Below are positions 42,391-50,963 of a DNA stretch of 64,000 nt, one piece after another. The notes beneath the pieces are model-generated. The model worked only from the letters and a program-made list of their open reading frames with translations. It did not search any database and was not told the DNA's origin. This DNA comes from Gp7-AA10 sp035636095 (GTDB taxonomy: Bacteria > Acidobacteriota > Thermoanaerobaculia > Gp7-AA8). Location: assembly GCA_035636095.1 (NCBI GenBank), contig DASPZU010000105.1, positions 9,491 through 73,490 on the forward strand, given 5' to 3'. Each line of letters opens with the position of its first letter. The first letter of the stretch is position 1. A program made the translations under genes and the position numbers.

Positions 42391-43488
42391 ATGTCAGAGA
42401 TGAAGATCAAAGACGCCGCCGCGTGCCGCTACGACCTGGTGAGCCTCGGCGAAGTCATGTTGCGCCTCGATCCCGGCGAGGGGCGTGTCGCCACCACGCG
42501 TACATTTCAGGCGTGGGAAGGCGGCGGCGAATACAACGTCGCGCGCGGGCTGCGGCGCGTCTTCGGGCAGAGAACCGCGATCGTCACGGCGCTGGTCGAC
42601 AATCCTGTGGGACGGCTGGTTGAAGAGCTGATGCTGCAGGGCGGCTGCGATCTGTCATGGGTCCGATGGGTCGAAGATGACGGAGTCGGACGCCGCGCGC
42701 GCAATGGCCTCAATTTCACCGAGCGCGGCTTCGGCGTCCGCGCGGCCCTCGGATGCTCCGACCGCGGGCATACCGCGGTGTCACAACTGAAGCCGGGCGA
42801 TGTCGATTGGAAAAAACTCTTCGAGAGCGGCGTCCGCTGGTTTCACACCGGCGGGATCTTCGCGGCTCTTTCGGAAACGACGCCGCTCGTCGCGCGCGAA
42901 GCGATGGAAGCAGCTCGGCGGAGCGGCTCGATCGTCTCCTACGATCTCAATTACCGCCCGTCGCTGTGGAAGGGAATCGGCGGACCGGAGAAGGCGCGGT
43001 CAGTCAATCGCGAGCTGGTGCGGCTGACCGACGTGCTGTTCGGCAACGAAGAGGACTTCAGCGTGGCTCTCGGATTCGAGGTCGAAGGGGTGGACGAGCA
43101 TCACGCTTCGCTGCCCGCTGAGTCATTCAAGCAAATGATCGGAAAGGTCTGCTCGGAATTCCGACAACTGCAAGCCGTAGCCACCACACTGCGCGTCGCA
43201 CGCAGCGCCACGCGCAACGATTGGGGCGCGATGGCGTGGATCGACGGAAAGTTCTACGAGGCGACGCACCGGCCGGATCTCGAGATCCTCGACCGCGTCG
43301 GCGGCGGCGACTCCTTCGCCTCCGGATTCATCTACGGTCAGCTCGCCGGACAACCGCCGGCATGGTCGGTGGAGTGCGGCGCCGCGCATGGCGCGCTGGC
43401 GATGACCACACCGGGCGACGCCAGCATGGCGACGCTGGCCGAAGTGGAGCGGGTGATGAAGGGCGGAACGGCGCGTGTCAGTCGTTGA
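42391..43488 (+). CDS. kdgK: 2-keto-3-deoxygluconate kinase (PfkB family)
   Basis: The enzyme phosphorylates KDG to KDPG with ATP. The 365-residue ribokinase-fold protein has the N-terminal SLGEVMLRLDPGEGR with a GGGEYNVA substrate motif, YDLNYRPSLW, LFGNEEDF and the C-terminal PfkB signature DRVGGGDSFASGF, whose aspartate is the catalytic base. It is longer than typical KdgK (about 310-340). Its end overlaps the aldolase gene by 14 nt. Confidence 0.88.
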   Translation: MSEMKIKDAAACRYDLVSLGEVMLRLDPGEGRVATTRTFQAWEGGGEYNVARGLRRVFGQRTAIVTALVDNPVGRLVEELMLQGGCDLSWVRWVEDDGVGRRARNGLNFTERGFGVRAALGCSDRGHTAVSQLKPGDVDWKKLFESGVRWFHTGGIFAALSETTPLVAREAMEAARRSGSIVSYDLNYRPSLWKGIGGPEKARSVNRELVRLTDVLFGNEEDFSVALGFEVEGVDEHHASLPAESFKQMIGKVCSEFRQLQAVATTLRVARSATRNDWGAMAWIDGKFYEATHRPDLEILDRVGGGDSFASGFIYGQLAGQPPAWSVECGAAHGALAMTTPGDASMATLAEVERVMKGGTARVSR

Positions 43489-44113
43489 TCGCATTCGCGA
43501 GATCGGCATCATTCCTGTCGTTCGTGCCAGCTCTTCGCAAGAAGCATTGGCGGCGGTGGAGGCCATCCGCGCGGGTGGAATTCCGATTCTGGAGATCACC
43601 ATGACTGTTCCAGGCGCAGTCAAGATCATCGAGGAATTGGCAAAACGTGACGCGCTCATCGGGGCCGGCACCGTTCTCGATGCGGAGACCGCGCGGCAGT
43701 GCATCGATGCCGGCGCGCGCTTCATCGTGAGCCCTGCGCTCGACATTCCGACCATCGAGACCTGCAATGCACTCGATGTGCCCATCTTCCCCGGCGCGCT
43801 GACGCCGACCGAGGTGGTGACGGCGTGGAAAGCGGGAGCGGACGCGGTCAAAGTTTTTCCGGCGAATGCTGTCGGAGGCGCGACGTACCTCAAATCGCTC
43901 AAGGCTCCCCTGCCCCAGATCGAGCTGATTCCGACCGGCGGCGTGTCGCTGAAAAACGCCGGCGAGCTCATCGCCGCCGGCGCCTTCGCCCTCGGCGTCG
44001 GCGCGGACCTGGTCGATCTCGGCGCGATTCGCAAAGGCGACCTCGCCACGATCACGGAAAAGGCTAGACAGTACGTCGCAGCGGTGGCGGCGGCGCGATC
44101 GATTCAGAGCTAA
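43475..44113 (+). CDS. eda: KDPG/KHG aldolase
   Basis: The enzyme cleaves 2-keto-3-deoxy-6-phosphogluconate to pyruvate and glyceraldehyde 3-phosphate. The 212-residue TIM-barrel class I aldolase has the catalytic glutamate in ILEITMTVPGA, IGAGTVLDAE, the substrate loop RFIVSPALD and the Schiff-base lysine in ADAVKVFPANAVGG. The start is GTG 43475, inside the end of kdgK. It is the last gene of the pectin unit that begins with the TonB receptor. Confidence 0.93.
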   Translation: MSVVDRIREIGIIPVVRASSSQEALAAVEAIRAGGIPILEITMTVPGAVKIIEELAKRDALIGAGTVLDAETARQCIDAGARFIVSPALDIPTIETCNALDVPIFPGALTPTEVVTAWKAGADAVKVFPANAVGGATYLKSLKAPLPQIELIPTGGVSLKNAGELIAAGAFALGVGADLVDLGAIRKGDLATITEKARQYVAAVAAARSIQS

Positions 44114-44120
44114 CCAGTCG

Positions 44121-44154
44121 AACTGGTGCATTCTGGTGCAGAGTGGTGTATTAT
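44121..44154 (+). promoter_or_regulatory. Triple 10-bp operator with -10 box
   Basis: Three consecutive decamers AACTGGTGCA, TTCTGGTGCA and GAGTGGTGTA (44121-44150) present TGGTGYA once per helical turn. TATTAT (44149-44154) is a -10 box overlapping the last repeat. The predicted transcription start (near 44161) coincides with GTG 44161, so the mRNA would be leaderless. This is the classical arrangement for an autoregulating ribbon-helix-helix dimer. Confidence 0.6.
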
Positions 44155-44160
44155 GACACC

Positions 44161-44418
44161 GTGGCACAGCCAGAAAGGGTCGTTCGTCAGAGCATCAGCT
44201 TGCCGTCGAGCGTTGCTCGCCGAGTCAAGACCCTGGCAAGACGGAAACGCATCAGTGCGAATCGGGTCATCGTCGATCTGATCGAGACAGGACTTGAGGC
44301 TCGTGAGCGCGAGAAGCGAGCGTTCTTCGAGCTTGCCGAACGGTTGGCCGATTCGTCGGACCCTGCCGAGCAAAAGCGCCTGAAGGAAGAACTGGCCCGA
44401 ATGACCTTCGGTGAGTAG
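44161..44418 (+). CDS. Ribbon-helix-helix DNA-binding protein (antitoxin-like)
   Basis: The 85-residue protein has a CopG/Arc-type ribbon-helix-helix near the N-terminus (VVRQSISLPSSVARRVKTLA, then RKRISANRVIVDLIETGLEA) and a charged C-terminal helix (EREKRAFFELAERL). GTG 44161 is preferred over GTG 44143 because it falls at the predicted transcription start. The next gene overlaps its stop by one base. Autoregulation through the TGGTGCA repeats is likely. Whether it is an antitoxin depends on the unknown partner. Confidence 0.72.
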   Translation: MAQPERVVRQSISLPSSVARRVKTLARRKRISANRVIVDLIETGLEAREREKRAFFELAERLADSSDPAEQKRLKEELARMTFGE

Positions 44419-44660
44419 TGCCGAAGATCCAATGGACAGATTTGCCGCGGGCCCTTCGCGACCATCTGTTTGATCGTCTTCGCGATCGCCAGATCACGGT
44501 CGAAGACCTCTATCACCTGAAACTCTGGCGGGAGTCGGAACCCGACGCGCCAGATGGTCCATGGTTCAAGGATTTTGGATCTTTCAAGATCTGCGGCGAA
44601 GGGAAATATCCCAAGACGTTCCTGCTAGGCGGTCAGCCGGCCAAAGGAGAGAAACTTTGA
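44418..44660 (+). CDS. Small hypothetical protein paired with the RHH gene
   Basis: The 80-residue protein starts at GTG overlapping the RHH stop. It has an N-terminal helical part (WTDLPRALRDHLFDRLRDRQ, then ITVEDLYHLKLWRES) and a conserved-looking basic end (FGSFKICGEGKYPKTFLLGG). I recognise no domain. Tight coupling to a ribbon-helix-helix gene suggests a toxin-antitoxin-like pair, but no known toxin motif is seen. Confidence 0.6.
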   Translation: MPKIQWTDLPRALRDHLFDRLRDRQITVEDLYHLKLWRESEPDAPDGPWFKDFGSFKICGEGKYPKTFLLGGQPAKGEKL

Positions 44661-44773
44661 TAGAAGGTTGGTGGCGCTAGCGCACTCGAACCGACGACCA
44701 CCACCGCGCACGAGCCCACCGCGACGCGGATCTGTTGCGCGGCGTGGGGCGCGACTCTGAACTGAACCTTCAA
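44633..44773 (-). pseudogene. RelE/ParE-type toxin remnant
   Basis: Directly after the antitoxin-like gene, TTG 44773 (overlapping its TGA) opens a frame whose first residues, KVQFRVAPHAAQQIR, match the beginning of ParE/RelE toxins. The similarity then ends: the following residues are low-complexity (VAVGSCAVVVGSSALA) and the frame stops at 46 codons, about half the usual length. Frameshift or deletion is likely. The match is by eye only. Confidence 0.4.
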
Positions 44774-44991
44774 CGACGGCGGTGGCCCTTCAGCTCGTCG
44801 AGAAGGGCGTGCCCATCTCCATACTCGCCGCGACGGATCGCCGCCAGAGCTTCGGCAAGTTCATCCTCGTCTTCGGAGGTGAGCGTAAAACCCGCATCTC
44901 CTGCGGCAAGGATCGCTACCGCGGTTCCCCCCTCGAGAGGACTGTCGAGCTCGATCTTTCCTTGGACCACGCGGCCCGTGAAGACTTTCAT
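44770..44991 (-). CDS. Antitoxin-like small protein
   Basis: The 73-residue acidic protein begins with a beta-rich MKVFTGRVVQGKIELDSPLE and ends with helices (EDEDELAEALAAIRRGEYGD, then HALLDELKG). This layout is common in antitoxins located directly upstream of RelE/ParE toxins. The expected toxin gene follows at once but is truncated, leaving this an orphan. Confidence 0.6.
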   Translation of the reverse strand: MKVFTGRVVQGKIELDSPLEGGTAVAILAAGDAGFTLTSEDEDELAEALAAIRRGEYGDGHALLDELKGHRRR

Positions 44992-45029
44992 AAGGTCATT
45001 CTACGCGCCGCCCGCGCTCACCGCGCCAT

Positions 45030-47165
45030 CTACTGCGCGACCCGCGGCTCCGAGATCCAAATGTTTCCGCGCGGGGCGCCCGCTTCGAAGACGATGCGTT
45101 TGCCGTCGGGCGACCAGTTCGGCGTCCGCACCCATGTGGTCATCGAAGTGAAGTCGGTCAGCCTCCTCACCGTGCCGCTCTCGACGTTGACAGTCCAGAC
45201 GTTCCATACGCCGTCGCGACGGCCTGCGAATGCGATCTCCTTCCCATCTGCAGACCAGGAGTGCGGCCAATTCTCGCCTCCTTTTACCAGCACCTTCTCG
45301 CCGGGAAGGATTGCGATCGACGACCCATCGCGGCGAAGTTGCACTGCGATCTGCTTCCCGTTAGGCGACCATATGGGAAAACGCGCGAGATCGGCATCTT
45401 GAGTCATGCGCCGAAGCGACGATCCGTCTCGCGCGGACATCCAGACGCTGGTCTGTCCCGCGATCGTTCGATTGAACGCAATCGTTTGCAAATCGGGCGA
45501 GATTGAAGGCGCCGAGGCATCCTCGGGAAGTTGCCCTGCAACTTCGGCCCGACCGGTGATCAGCGACGCGCGAAACGGCACCGGCCGGTGCTCGGCGACG
45601 CTCCAGGCACTGTAGAAAACATCCCACTCCCCTCTTCCCCAGCGCGCGTACTGCTTGAGCCCCGGACCGATCACCAGCGCTTTGGCATTCGACCCGTCCG
45701 CGTCCGAAACCCAAATCCCGCTGTCATCACCCGCCGCCACAGCGCAGTAGGCAATCTTCTTTCCGTCGGGGGAGAACGATGGAAATGTCACGCTGACCAT
45801 TGGGTTCTTCGTAACCTGCACCGGTGGATCCTTCGATCCAACATCGATTGCCAAGAGGTCGCTTTTCTCTTCGACGACCGACCACGCGAAGCGAAATCCG
45901 TCGCGCGACAAAGCGAGATATTGAATGACACCAGGATTGGACTGCCTGAGCCGCTGATGCTCGCTCAGGCAATTGCCCGCGGCATCGACGGAGACGGCCA
46001 AGAGCAGCGAGGCGTTGTAGAGAAGATGCACGTAGTAAACGGTCCGACCATCGGCAGCGAACACCGGCGACGCCAGCCGGCGCGAGTCGGTCGCCAGTTG
46101 CGTGAGTCCTGACGCGTCGCGGGCGATTGTGAATACGCCGCACCGCTCGTGGTCGCAACTGGAGAAAGCGATGCGCTTCCCGTCACGACGCCACGAGGGA
46201 GCGCCATGGCCGCCGGACGGATTCGCGGCCCCGGTCAGCGCAATGGTCTTCCTCGATGCAACGTCCACGATCCAGATCGTCGACGGTGGAAGCGCATCGT
46301 AGGCAGTCCATCCATATTCGATGTCCTCGCCCGATTGAAAGGCGATCTCCGTCCCGTCCGGCGACCAGGACGGGCGTGATCCGAAAGCCGTCAACTGCAG
46401 CGGCTGGCCGCCGTTTACGTCCACGAGCCAGATGCCGCTTTTGCGTACCGAGGTGAAAGCGATTCGCTTTCCATCCGGCGACCACGACGGCTGCGCCTCG
46501 CCGCCCTCACCATCTGTCAACTGTCTCTCGTTGTTGCCCTCGAGCGTGGAGACAAAGAGATGCGGCTTGCCCTCAACATCGGCGCTGTAAACCACGGATG
46601 CGCCGTCTGGCGAAAACGAAGGGGACACCTGGAATCTTGAAGAGGCCCGAAGCAGCCTGGCAGCGATCGGCGGCGGCTCGTCTTCAACTCGCTGCAAGGG
46701 TTTCACCGTCTCGATGAAGCGCGAGATGAAACTGGCCATGGCGAGGACCAGGACCATGACAATCACGATGGCCAGGATGAGGAGAACTCTCGAGAGCCTC
46801 AGTGTGGTGGCGGGCGCCCCCGCCCGCCCTGTGGCGGGCGAGGCGCCCGCCACCACACCTGTGCCGATGAATCGGTAGCCGCGCGTCGGAACGGTCTCGA
46901 TGTACCGCGGCGCCTCGGCATCGTCGCCGAGGGTCTTTCGCAACTGCGCGATGGCGCGGGTCAACGCGTTCTCGGTCACGGCCACACCCGGCCAGATCTC
47001 GCTCAGAAGCTCCTGCTTTGTCACGAGCGTTTCAGGGCGCTGCAAAAGGAGAATCAGGATCTGCAGCGCTTTCGGCTCGATATGGACCGGCTTCCCGGCC
47101 TTGAAGAGACGAAAAGCGGTCGGATCGACGAGAAGATCGTCGAATTGATAGGTCACTGTCGGCAA
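45030..47165 (-). CDS. CadC-like membrane transcription regulator with TolB/PD40 sensor
   Basis: The 711-residue protein has a cytoplasmic OmpR/PhoB winged helix (residues 1-105; IEPKALQILILLLQRPETLV, RKTLGDD...YIETVPTRGYRFIG). A repeat-encoded linker (about 102-121) is followed by one membrane helix (about 127-150, LLILAIVIVMVLVLAMASFI) and an external TolB-like beta-propeller of PD40 repeats. The propeller repeats follow the pattern PSWSPDGKRIAFTS and recur about eight to ten times. Such proteins are abundant in Acidobacteriota; the signal and targets are unknown. It is divergent from the aspartic protease gene. Confidence 0.88.
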   Translation of the reverse strand: MPTVTYQFDDLLVDPTAFRLFKAGKPVHIEPKALQILILLLQRPETLVTKQELLSEIWPGVAVTENALTRAIAQLRKTLGDDAEAPRYIETVPTRGYRFIGTGVVAGASPATGRAGAPATTLRLSRVLLILAIVIVMVLVLAMASFISRFIETVKPLQRVEDEPPPIAARLLRASSRFQVSPSFSPDGASVVYSADVEGKPHLFVSTLEGNNERQLTDGEGGEAQPSWSPDGKRIAFTSVRKSGIWLVDVNGGQPLQLTAFGSRPSWSPDGTEIAFQSGEDIEYGWTAYDALPPSTIWIVDVASRKTIALTGAANPSGGHGAPSWRRDGKRIAFSSCDHERCGVFTIARDASGLTQLATDSRRLASPVFAADGRTVYYVHLLYNASLLLAVSVDAAGNCLSEHQRLRQSNPGVIQYLALSRDGFRFAWSVVEEKSDLLAIDVGSKDPPVQVTKNPMVSVTFPSFSPDGKKIAYCAVAAGDDSGIWVSDADGSNAKALVIGPGLKQYARWGRGEWDVFYSAWSVAEHRPVPFRASLITGRAEVAGQLPEDASAPSISPDLQTIAFNRTIAGQTSVWMSARDGSSLRRMTQDADLARFPIWSPNGKQIAVQLRRDGSSIAILPGEKVLVKGGENWPHSWSADGKEIAFAGRRDGVWNVWTVNVESGTVRRLTDFTSMTTWVRTPNWSPDGKRIVFEAGAPRGNIWISEPRVAQ
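46802..46859. repeat. Palindromic repeat, family B, in the CadC-like gene
   Basis: GTGGTGGCGGGCGCC...GGCGCCCGCCACCAC arms around CGCCCGCCCTGTGGCGGGCG. It is read in frame between the DNA-binding domain and the membrane helix, giving VVAGASPATGRAGAPATT. It shares the GCGGGCG core with the copy at 26753. Confidence 0.85.
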
Positions 47166-47301
47166 CTCACTCCAAAGATTACGTTCCGAGGGAGCGTCTG
47201 GTTCACCTGAGAACCGCCCCCGTCAATTGATCATCGAATCCCGCCGAAACATCATCTCCTTGTCACGACCGTGAGCGTCCCGCGGCCGACCTTTGGGCCG
47301 C

Positions 47302-48096
47302 ATGCACCGAGCGCTCATGGCCGTCGGGTTGTGTGTGGCGATGCAGGAAGCCGGCGCGGCAGAGTGCGCCATCCCGCTGGAGCCGACCCACACTGCATTC
47401 GTCACCGCCGTCCGCATCGGATCGGAAGGTCCGCTGCGCTTTCTGGTCGATACCGGCGCGACGTTCACCGTGATCGAGCGGTCCGTCGCGCAACGAATAG
47501 GACTCCAGCCGACCCGAACTATCGAGGCGATCAGCACCACCGGAACGCTCGAGGTCGAGGAGGCAGTGGTCGACGAGCTGCGCGCCGGGAATGTTTCGAT
47601 CGTGCACACGCCGGTCCTCATTACGGATCTCCCGCCCTTTTCAAATCACGGGCACCTCGACGGCATCCTGGGCATGAGCTTCCTGGCGGGCCGGGCCGTG
47701 CTCCTCGATGTCCGCAGCCGCTGCATGGAGCTCGATGTCGCGCCGCCGACCCGCGGAATGACGCTCGACGCACACGAAGTCGTTGGTCGAGTAGCCCTCG
47801 AAATCGAAGGATTCAATTTCATTCTCGATTCCGGCGCATCGTTCCCTGTTTTGACGTCGACACGCGCGCGAGCGTTAGCCGTGCAGGAAGGGGCGGTGGA
47901 GATTACGTCGGCTGCCGGCCGGCGGCGAGTGACGACCGCGACCATTCCTGCTCTTCGCATCGGCCGAATGATTTTCCGTGACGTCGCAGTCGCCTTCGCG
48001 CCCGCGAGAGATCCTCGCGAGGACGGGCTCCTTCCGATTACGCCCTTCTCCAGCATCTACATCGCCGCCGATCGGAAGAGCGTTCTGGTCAAGTGA
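47302..48096 (+). CDS. Exported retropepsin-like aspartic protease with two active-site motifs
   Basis: The 264-residue protein has a signal peptide (residues 1-20, ALMAVGLCVAMQEAGA). It contains two retropepsin-like halves: LRFLVDTGATFTVIE with LDGILGMSFL, and FNFILDSGASFPVL with LLPITPFSSIYI. Each half has one D-[TS]-G-A motif, so the chain may form a pepsin-like pseudo-dimer by itself. ATG 47302 is chosen over an in-frame TTG nine bases earlier. Function unknown; periplasmic proteolysis is likely. Confidence 0.8.
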   Translation: MHRALMAVGLCVAMQEAGAAECAIPLEPTHTAFVTAVRIGSEGPLRFLVDTGATFTVIERSVAQRIGLQPTRTIEAISTTGTLEVEEAVVDELRAGNVSIVHTPVLITDLPPFSNHGHLDGILGMSFLAGRAVLLDVRSRCMELDVAPPTRGMTLDAHEVVGRVALEIEGFNFILDSGASFPVLTSTRARALAVQEGAVEITSAAGRRRVTTATIPALRIGRMIFRDVAVAFAPARDPREDGLLPITPFSSIYIAADRKSVLVK

Positions 48097-48227
48097 ACGG
48101 AAAATCTTCGATTGATGCACTCGGAAACGACGAGAAATGTCCGAGGCAAGCCTCGTAAGTCACCGCGCAACGACTTTGTGATAACGCCGCCCGTCGCGAT
48201 GCGTTGGCGGTCAACCGGCCCGAGGAG

Positions 48228-49748
48228 CTAATGTCGCGCTGCAGAGACTTTGGGGGAGTGAGGGAATACAACGACAACCTGTGAGGGGAGCATCGAGCCG
48301 GCGGTGAAGGTCGCAATATTGCTCTCCAGATGAACGACATTATCCTGGCCGGCAAGCCACGGGCTGATTTCGCCGAGGTCCTGCGGAGTGTCGCCAGAAG
48401 GCTCGAGGTCAGGGAGCCGGTAGTGCATCGGGATGAGGATCCGGGGGCGCAGCGCCTTGCGGATCGCCTGGATCTCTGCTTCTTTGAGGATGTGGTGCTT
48501 GGCGTCGATGGGCATCATCAGGATGTCGACGCGTCCCAATTCCTGGAGGTTTGCCTCAGTCAAAGGACCGTTGTCCCCCACGTGCGCGATTCTCAGACCG
48601 TCCAGTTCGAGCAACCAGATGGTGTTGGTCTGACCGAACTCTTTCCCCCACGGGTCCGCGTGTTTTCCGCGAATCCCACTGATCGTAACGTCGGAGACCT
48701 TGTACGCTCCTGGATCGCGCAGCACGCGTACCTCGGATGTCCAGGGAGGAGGCTGGTGGCCGATCAAAACATCGGCGTCATGATCGTAATGCGGGTGGGT
48801 GATCAGGACAGCGTCGGCGGCGAGCCTGCGCGGGAAGTCGTAGCCGAGCCAGACGCGGCTGGCGAACGGGTCGATGAGGAGGCGCGCGCCTCTTGCGGTG
48901 TGAATGCGAAAGCAAGAATGGGCGATGTACTCGATCGCGACCTGTCCCGCCTGTAATCGGAGGCGAGGGTCGGAAGGATCGTCCACGGTGATCGGGATTG
49001 GCTCGACGACGGCCGGAGTTTCGGCGAGCGCGTAGTCGCTCGCGGACAGCGCCTTCCTGGCGAGCACGGCCTTCACATCCGCAACCACCTGCGCGTATGC
49101 CGGCTCTCCGCGATCATAGACGCGCACGGTCGCTTCGTTGGGTGACACCAGCGAGAACTGGCGTGCGCCGGCAGCAGCTTGCCGTGGATGCCGTTCCCGG
49201 AATGCAGCCTGGTCACCTTCCCGGGAAACCAGCTCGAGCCGCTGTGCGAGCTTCTGTTGCGCGTCAAACACTTCGAATAGATAGCGGCTGCGCAACGCGG
49301 TTAAATATGGATACTCGCTCACGACCACACTGCTGTCGCCGGCGGTGAACTGCTCCCGCACGAACCGGAGAGTCATGGGAAGGTTGCCGGCTTTCATCAA
49401 GGCGCGCAGGTGCTCGATCTCGGCATCACGGTGCGCCGCATCGCCGGAGCGGGCGTAGGCCTCGATGAGCCCCTGCACGCCCTGCGGCGTTTCAGGCCGG
49501 AGTTCCAGCATGCGGCGGAACTCGCCACTCGCGGCAGCGTAGTCCTTCTGGCGCAGCAGGCAGTGCGCCGAGAGGACGTGCGCGGCGTAGTTTTGTGGAT
49601 CGGCGGCGATGATCTCGCGGAGCGTCGTTAGCGCACGGCCGCAATCACCGGCACGAAACGCTTGCTGCGCGTCGCGCATTTTCTGCTCGATTTCCGGCGA
49701 TTGCGCTAGCGCGCTGGCAGCAAGGAGAAGCAGAAGCAGTCGGCGCAT
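48228..49748 (-). CDS. TPR protein with metallo-beta-lactamase (UlaG-like) domain
   Basis: The 506-residue exported protein has a signal peptide (MRRLLLLLLAASALAQSPEI), TPR-like helices (about 18-130; AFRAGDCGRALTTLREIIAA, AHCLLRQKDYAAASGEFRRM), a helical spacer and a C-terminal MBL-fold domain (about 275-470). The metal motif is HPHYDHDAD, followed by GIRGKH, VGDNG and PMHYR. It resembles UlaG/RomA-type hydrolases rather than beta-lactamases. The substrate is unknown. The last residues (VVVVFPHSPKVSAARH) look like an extension into repeat-like DNA. Confidence 0.8.
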   Translation of the reverse strand: MRRLLLLLLAASALAQSPEIEQKMRDAQQAFRAGDCGRALTTLREIIAADPQNYAAHVLSAHCLLRQKDYAAASGEFRRMLELRPETPQGVQGLIEAYARSGDAAHRDAEIEHLRALMKAGNLPMTLRFVREQFTAGDSSVVVSEYPYLTALRSRYLFEVFDAQQKLAQRLELVSREGDQAAFRERHPRQAAAGARQFSLVSPNEATVRVYDRGEPAYAQVVADVKAVLARKALSASDYALAETPAVVEPIPITVDDPSDPRLRLQAGQVAIEYIAHSCFRIHTARGARLLIDPFASRVWLGYDFPRRLAADAVLITHPHYDHDADVLIGHQPPPWTSEVRVLRDPGAYKVSDVTISGIRGKHADPWGKEFGQTNTIWLLELDGLRIAHVGDNGPLTEANLQELGRVDILMMPIDAKHHILKEAEIQAIRKALRPRILIPMHYRLPDLEPSGDTPQDLGEISPWLAGQDNVVHLESNIATFTAGSMLPSQVVVVFPHSPKVSAARH

Positions 49749-49819
49749 TCAGGCTTCCTAGGGAGCATAGTCGATTCGATCTGCTCATCCGGTCCACAAT
49801 AAATCGGGGCAGCGAGCAT

Positions 49820-50761
49820 TTACGGCGGAGTCATACCGATCGTCTGCAACCATGTTTCCACCAACCGCGGCCATGCTGTAATCGGAAACGTCGTTCGCCG
49901 CAGCCCGAACGCGTGGCGCCCCGCCGCGTACAGATGCAATTCCGTCGGTACGCCAGCGTCCTTCAGGGCGGTGTAGTAACTCAGCGAGTTTGTGACGCCG
50001 TCCACGTTGTCGTTTTCGGCGTGCAGCAGGAACGTCGGCGGGGTGTTCCGGGTGACATGAATGTCCGCATATAGCTCGTCCTTGGAGTAGTCAAACAGAT
50101 GCCCGGGATACAGCGCCACCGCGAAATCGGGACGGCAGCTTTCCTGGTCGGCGGCATCCACCGCCGTATACACACGGCGGTCAAAATGCGTACTCACTGC
50201 GGCTACCAGATGGCCACCCGCTGAAAACCCGAGCACTCCGATTTTGTGCGGATCGACGTGCCACTCAGCCGCGTGAAAGCGCACAAGCCCGACCGTCCTC
50301 TGCGCATCTTCGAGCGGCATGGATGATTTCGTATTGAGGTCACAACCGCATCGCTGGTCCCAGGACGGCCCGGAATTCGGCACGCGGTACTTCAGCAGCA
50401 CGCACGTGATTCCTTTGGAGGTCAGCCAGTCACAGACCTCGGTGCCTTCGAGATCGATGGCCAGAATCTGATAGCCGCCGCCGGGGAACACGACCACCGC
50501 AGCGCCGGTGTTCTTCCCCTTTGGCGAATAGACGGTCAGCGTGGGCCGCGAGACGTTGCGCACGTGAAGCCACGGCCGACCAGCAACTAACGATCCGCCA
50601 GCCGCCGTCGTTTCCACCTCCGGTCCCGGCCGCCCAGCCGGCACCGTTGAGGGCCATATCGGCACTTGCGAGTGTCCTGGCGACGGCGGCCAGGCAGGCG
50701 CCTGCGCGCTCAGACCGCGAAACGCGCATAGCACACAGAACGCGATGATTGATGGTCGCAT
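49820..50761 (-). CDS. Exported alpha/beta hydrolase (acetyl-xylan/carbohydrate esterase-like)
   Basis: The 313-residue protein has a signal peptide (IIAFCVLCAFRGLSAQ) and an esterase fold. It has an oxyanion region AAVVVFPGGGYQILA, nucleophile serine in VLGFSAGGHLVAA, an aspartate in LLHAENDNVDGV and a histidine in AAGRHAFGL. It is similar to BD-FAE/acetyl esterases that trim plant polysaccharides, so it may deacetylate xylan or pectin. It lies just beyond the last integron cassette. Confidence 0.83.
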   Translation of the reverse strand: MRPSIIAFCVLCAFRGLSAQAPAWPPSPGHSQVPIWPSTVPAGRPGPEVETTAAGGSLVAGRPWLHVRNVSRPTLTVYSPKGKNTGAAVVVFPGGGYQILAIDLEGTEVCDWLTSKGITCVLLKYRVPNSGPSWDQRCGCDLNTKSSMPLEDAQRTVGLVRFHAAEWHVDPHKIGVLGFSAGGHLVAAVSTHFDRRVYTAVDAADQESCRPDFAVALYPGHLFDYSKDELYADIHVTRNTPPTFLLHAENDNVDGVTNSLSYYTALKDAGVPTELHLYAAGRHAFGLRRTTFPITAWPRLVETWLQTIGMTPP

Positions 50762-50885
50762 CAGAATCCGCGCATTTCTTCCAAGAGATCTATCACGCCC
50801 GCACGCGTTCAGCCGCGCCCCGCCTCCCCGTTACCACGAGCTCTGACACCTCCCATCCACGAAGCACGAGGCGCTTCAGCGCCAG

Positions 50886-50927
50886 GCCAAACTACGGCAG
50901 CGCGTCGGCTGCTACGCGGAGTTAGAC
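50886..50927 (-). mobile_element. Shortened attC-like site after the glycosyltransferase cassette
   Basis: Read on the minus strand it begins GTCTAAC (R'' box) and ends GTTTGGC, with an internal GCAGCC...GGCTGCC-like pairing. At 42 bp it is shorter than normal attC sites (about 57-141 bp) and the right box departs from GTTRRRY, so it is probably degraded. The surrounding gap 50762-50963 holds no other feature I can support. Confidence 0.45.
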
Positions 50928-50963
50928 GGCGGCCATTCGCGACCATGCGGTCATCGTTGCATC

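Noticed and set aside
46802..46859. Rho-independent terminator inside the CadC-like gene
   Set aside because: The hairpin has no T-tract and lies within an intact reading frame; a matching repeat occurs at 26753.
50762..50885. Small ORFs between the esterase gene and the last attC-like site
   Set aside because: Short arginine-rich frames with no recognisable motif or ribosome site; possibly worn cassette DNA, but not supportable as genes.
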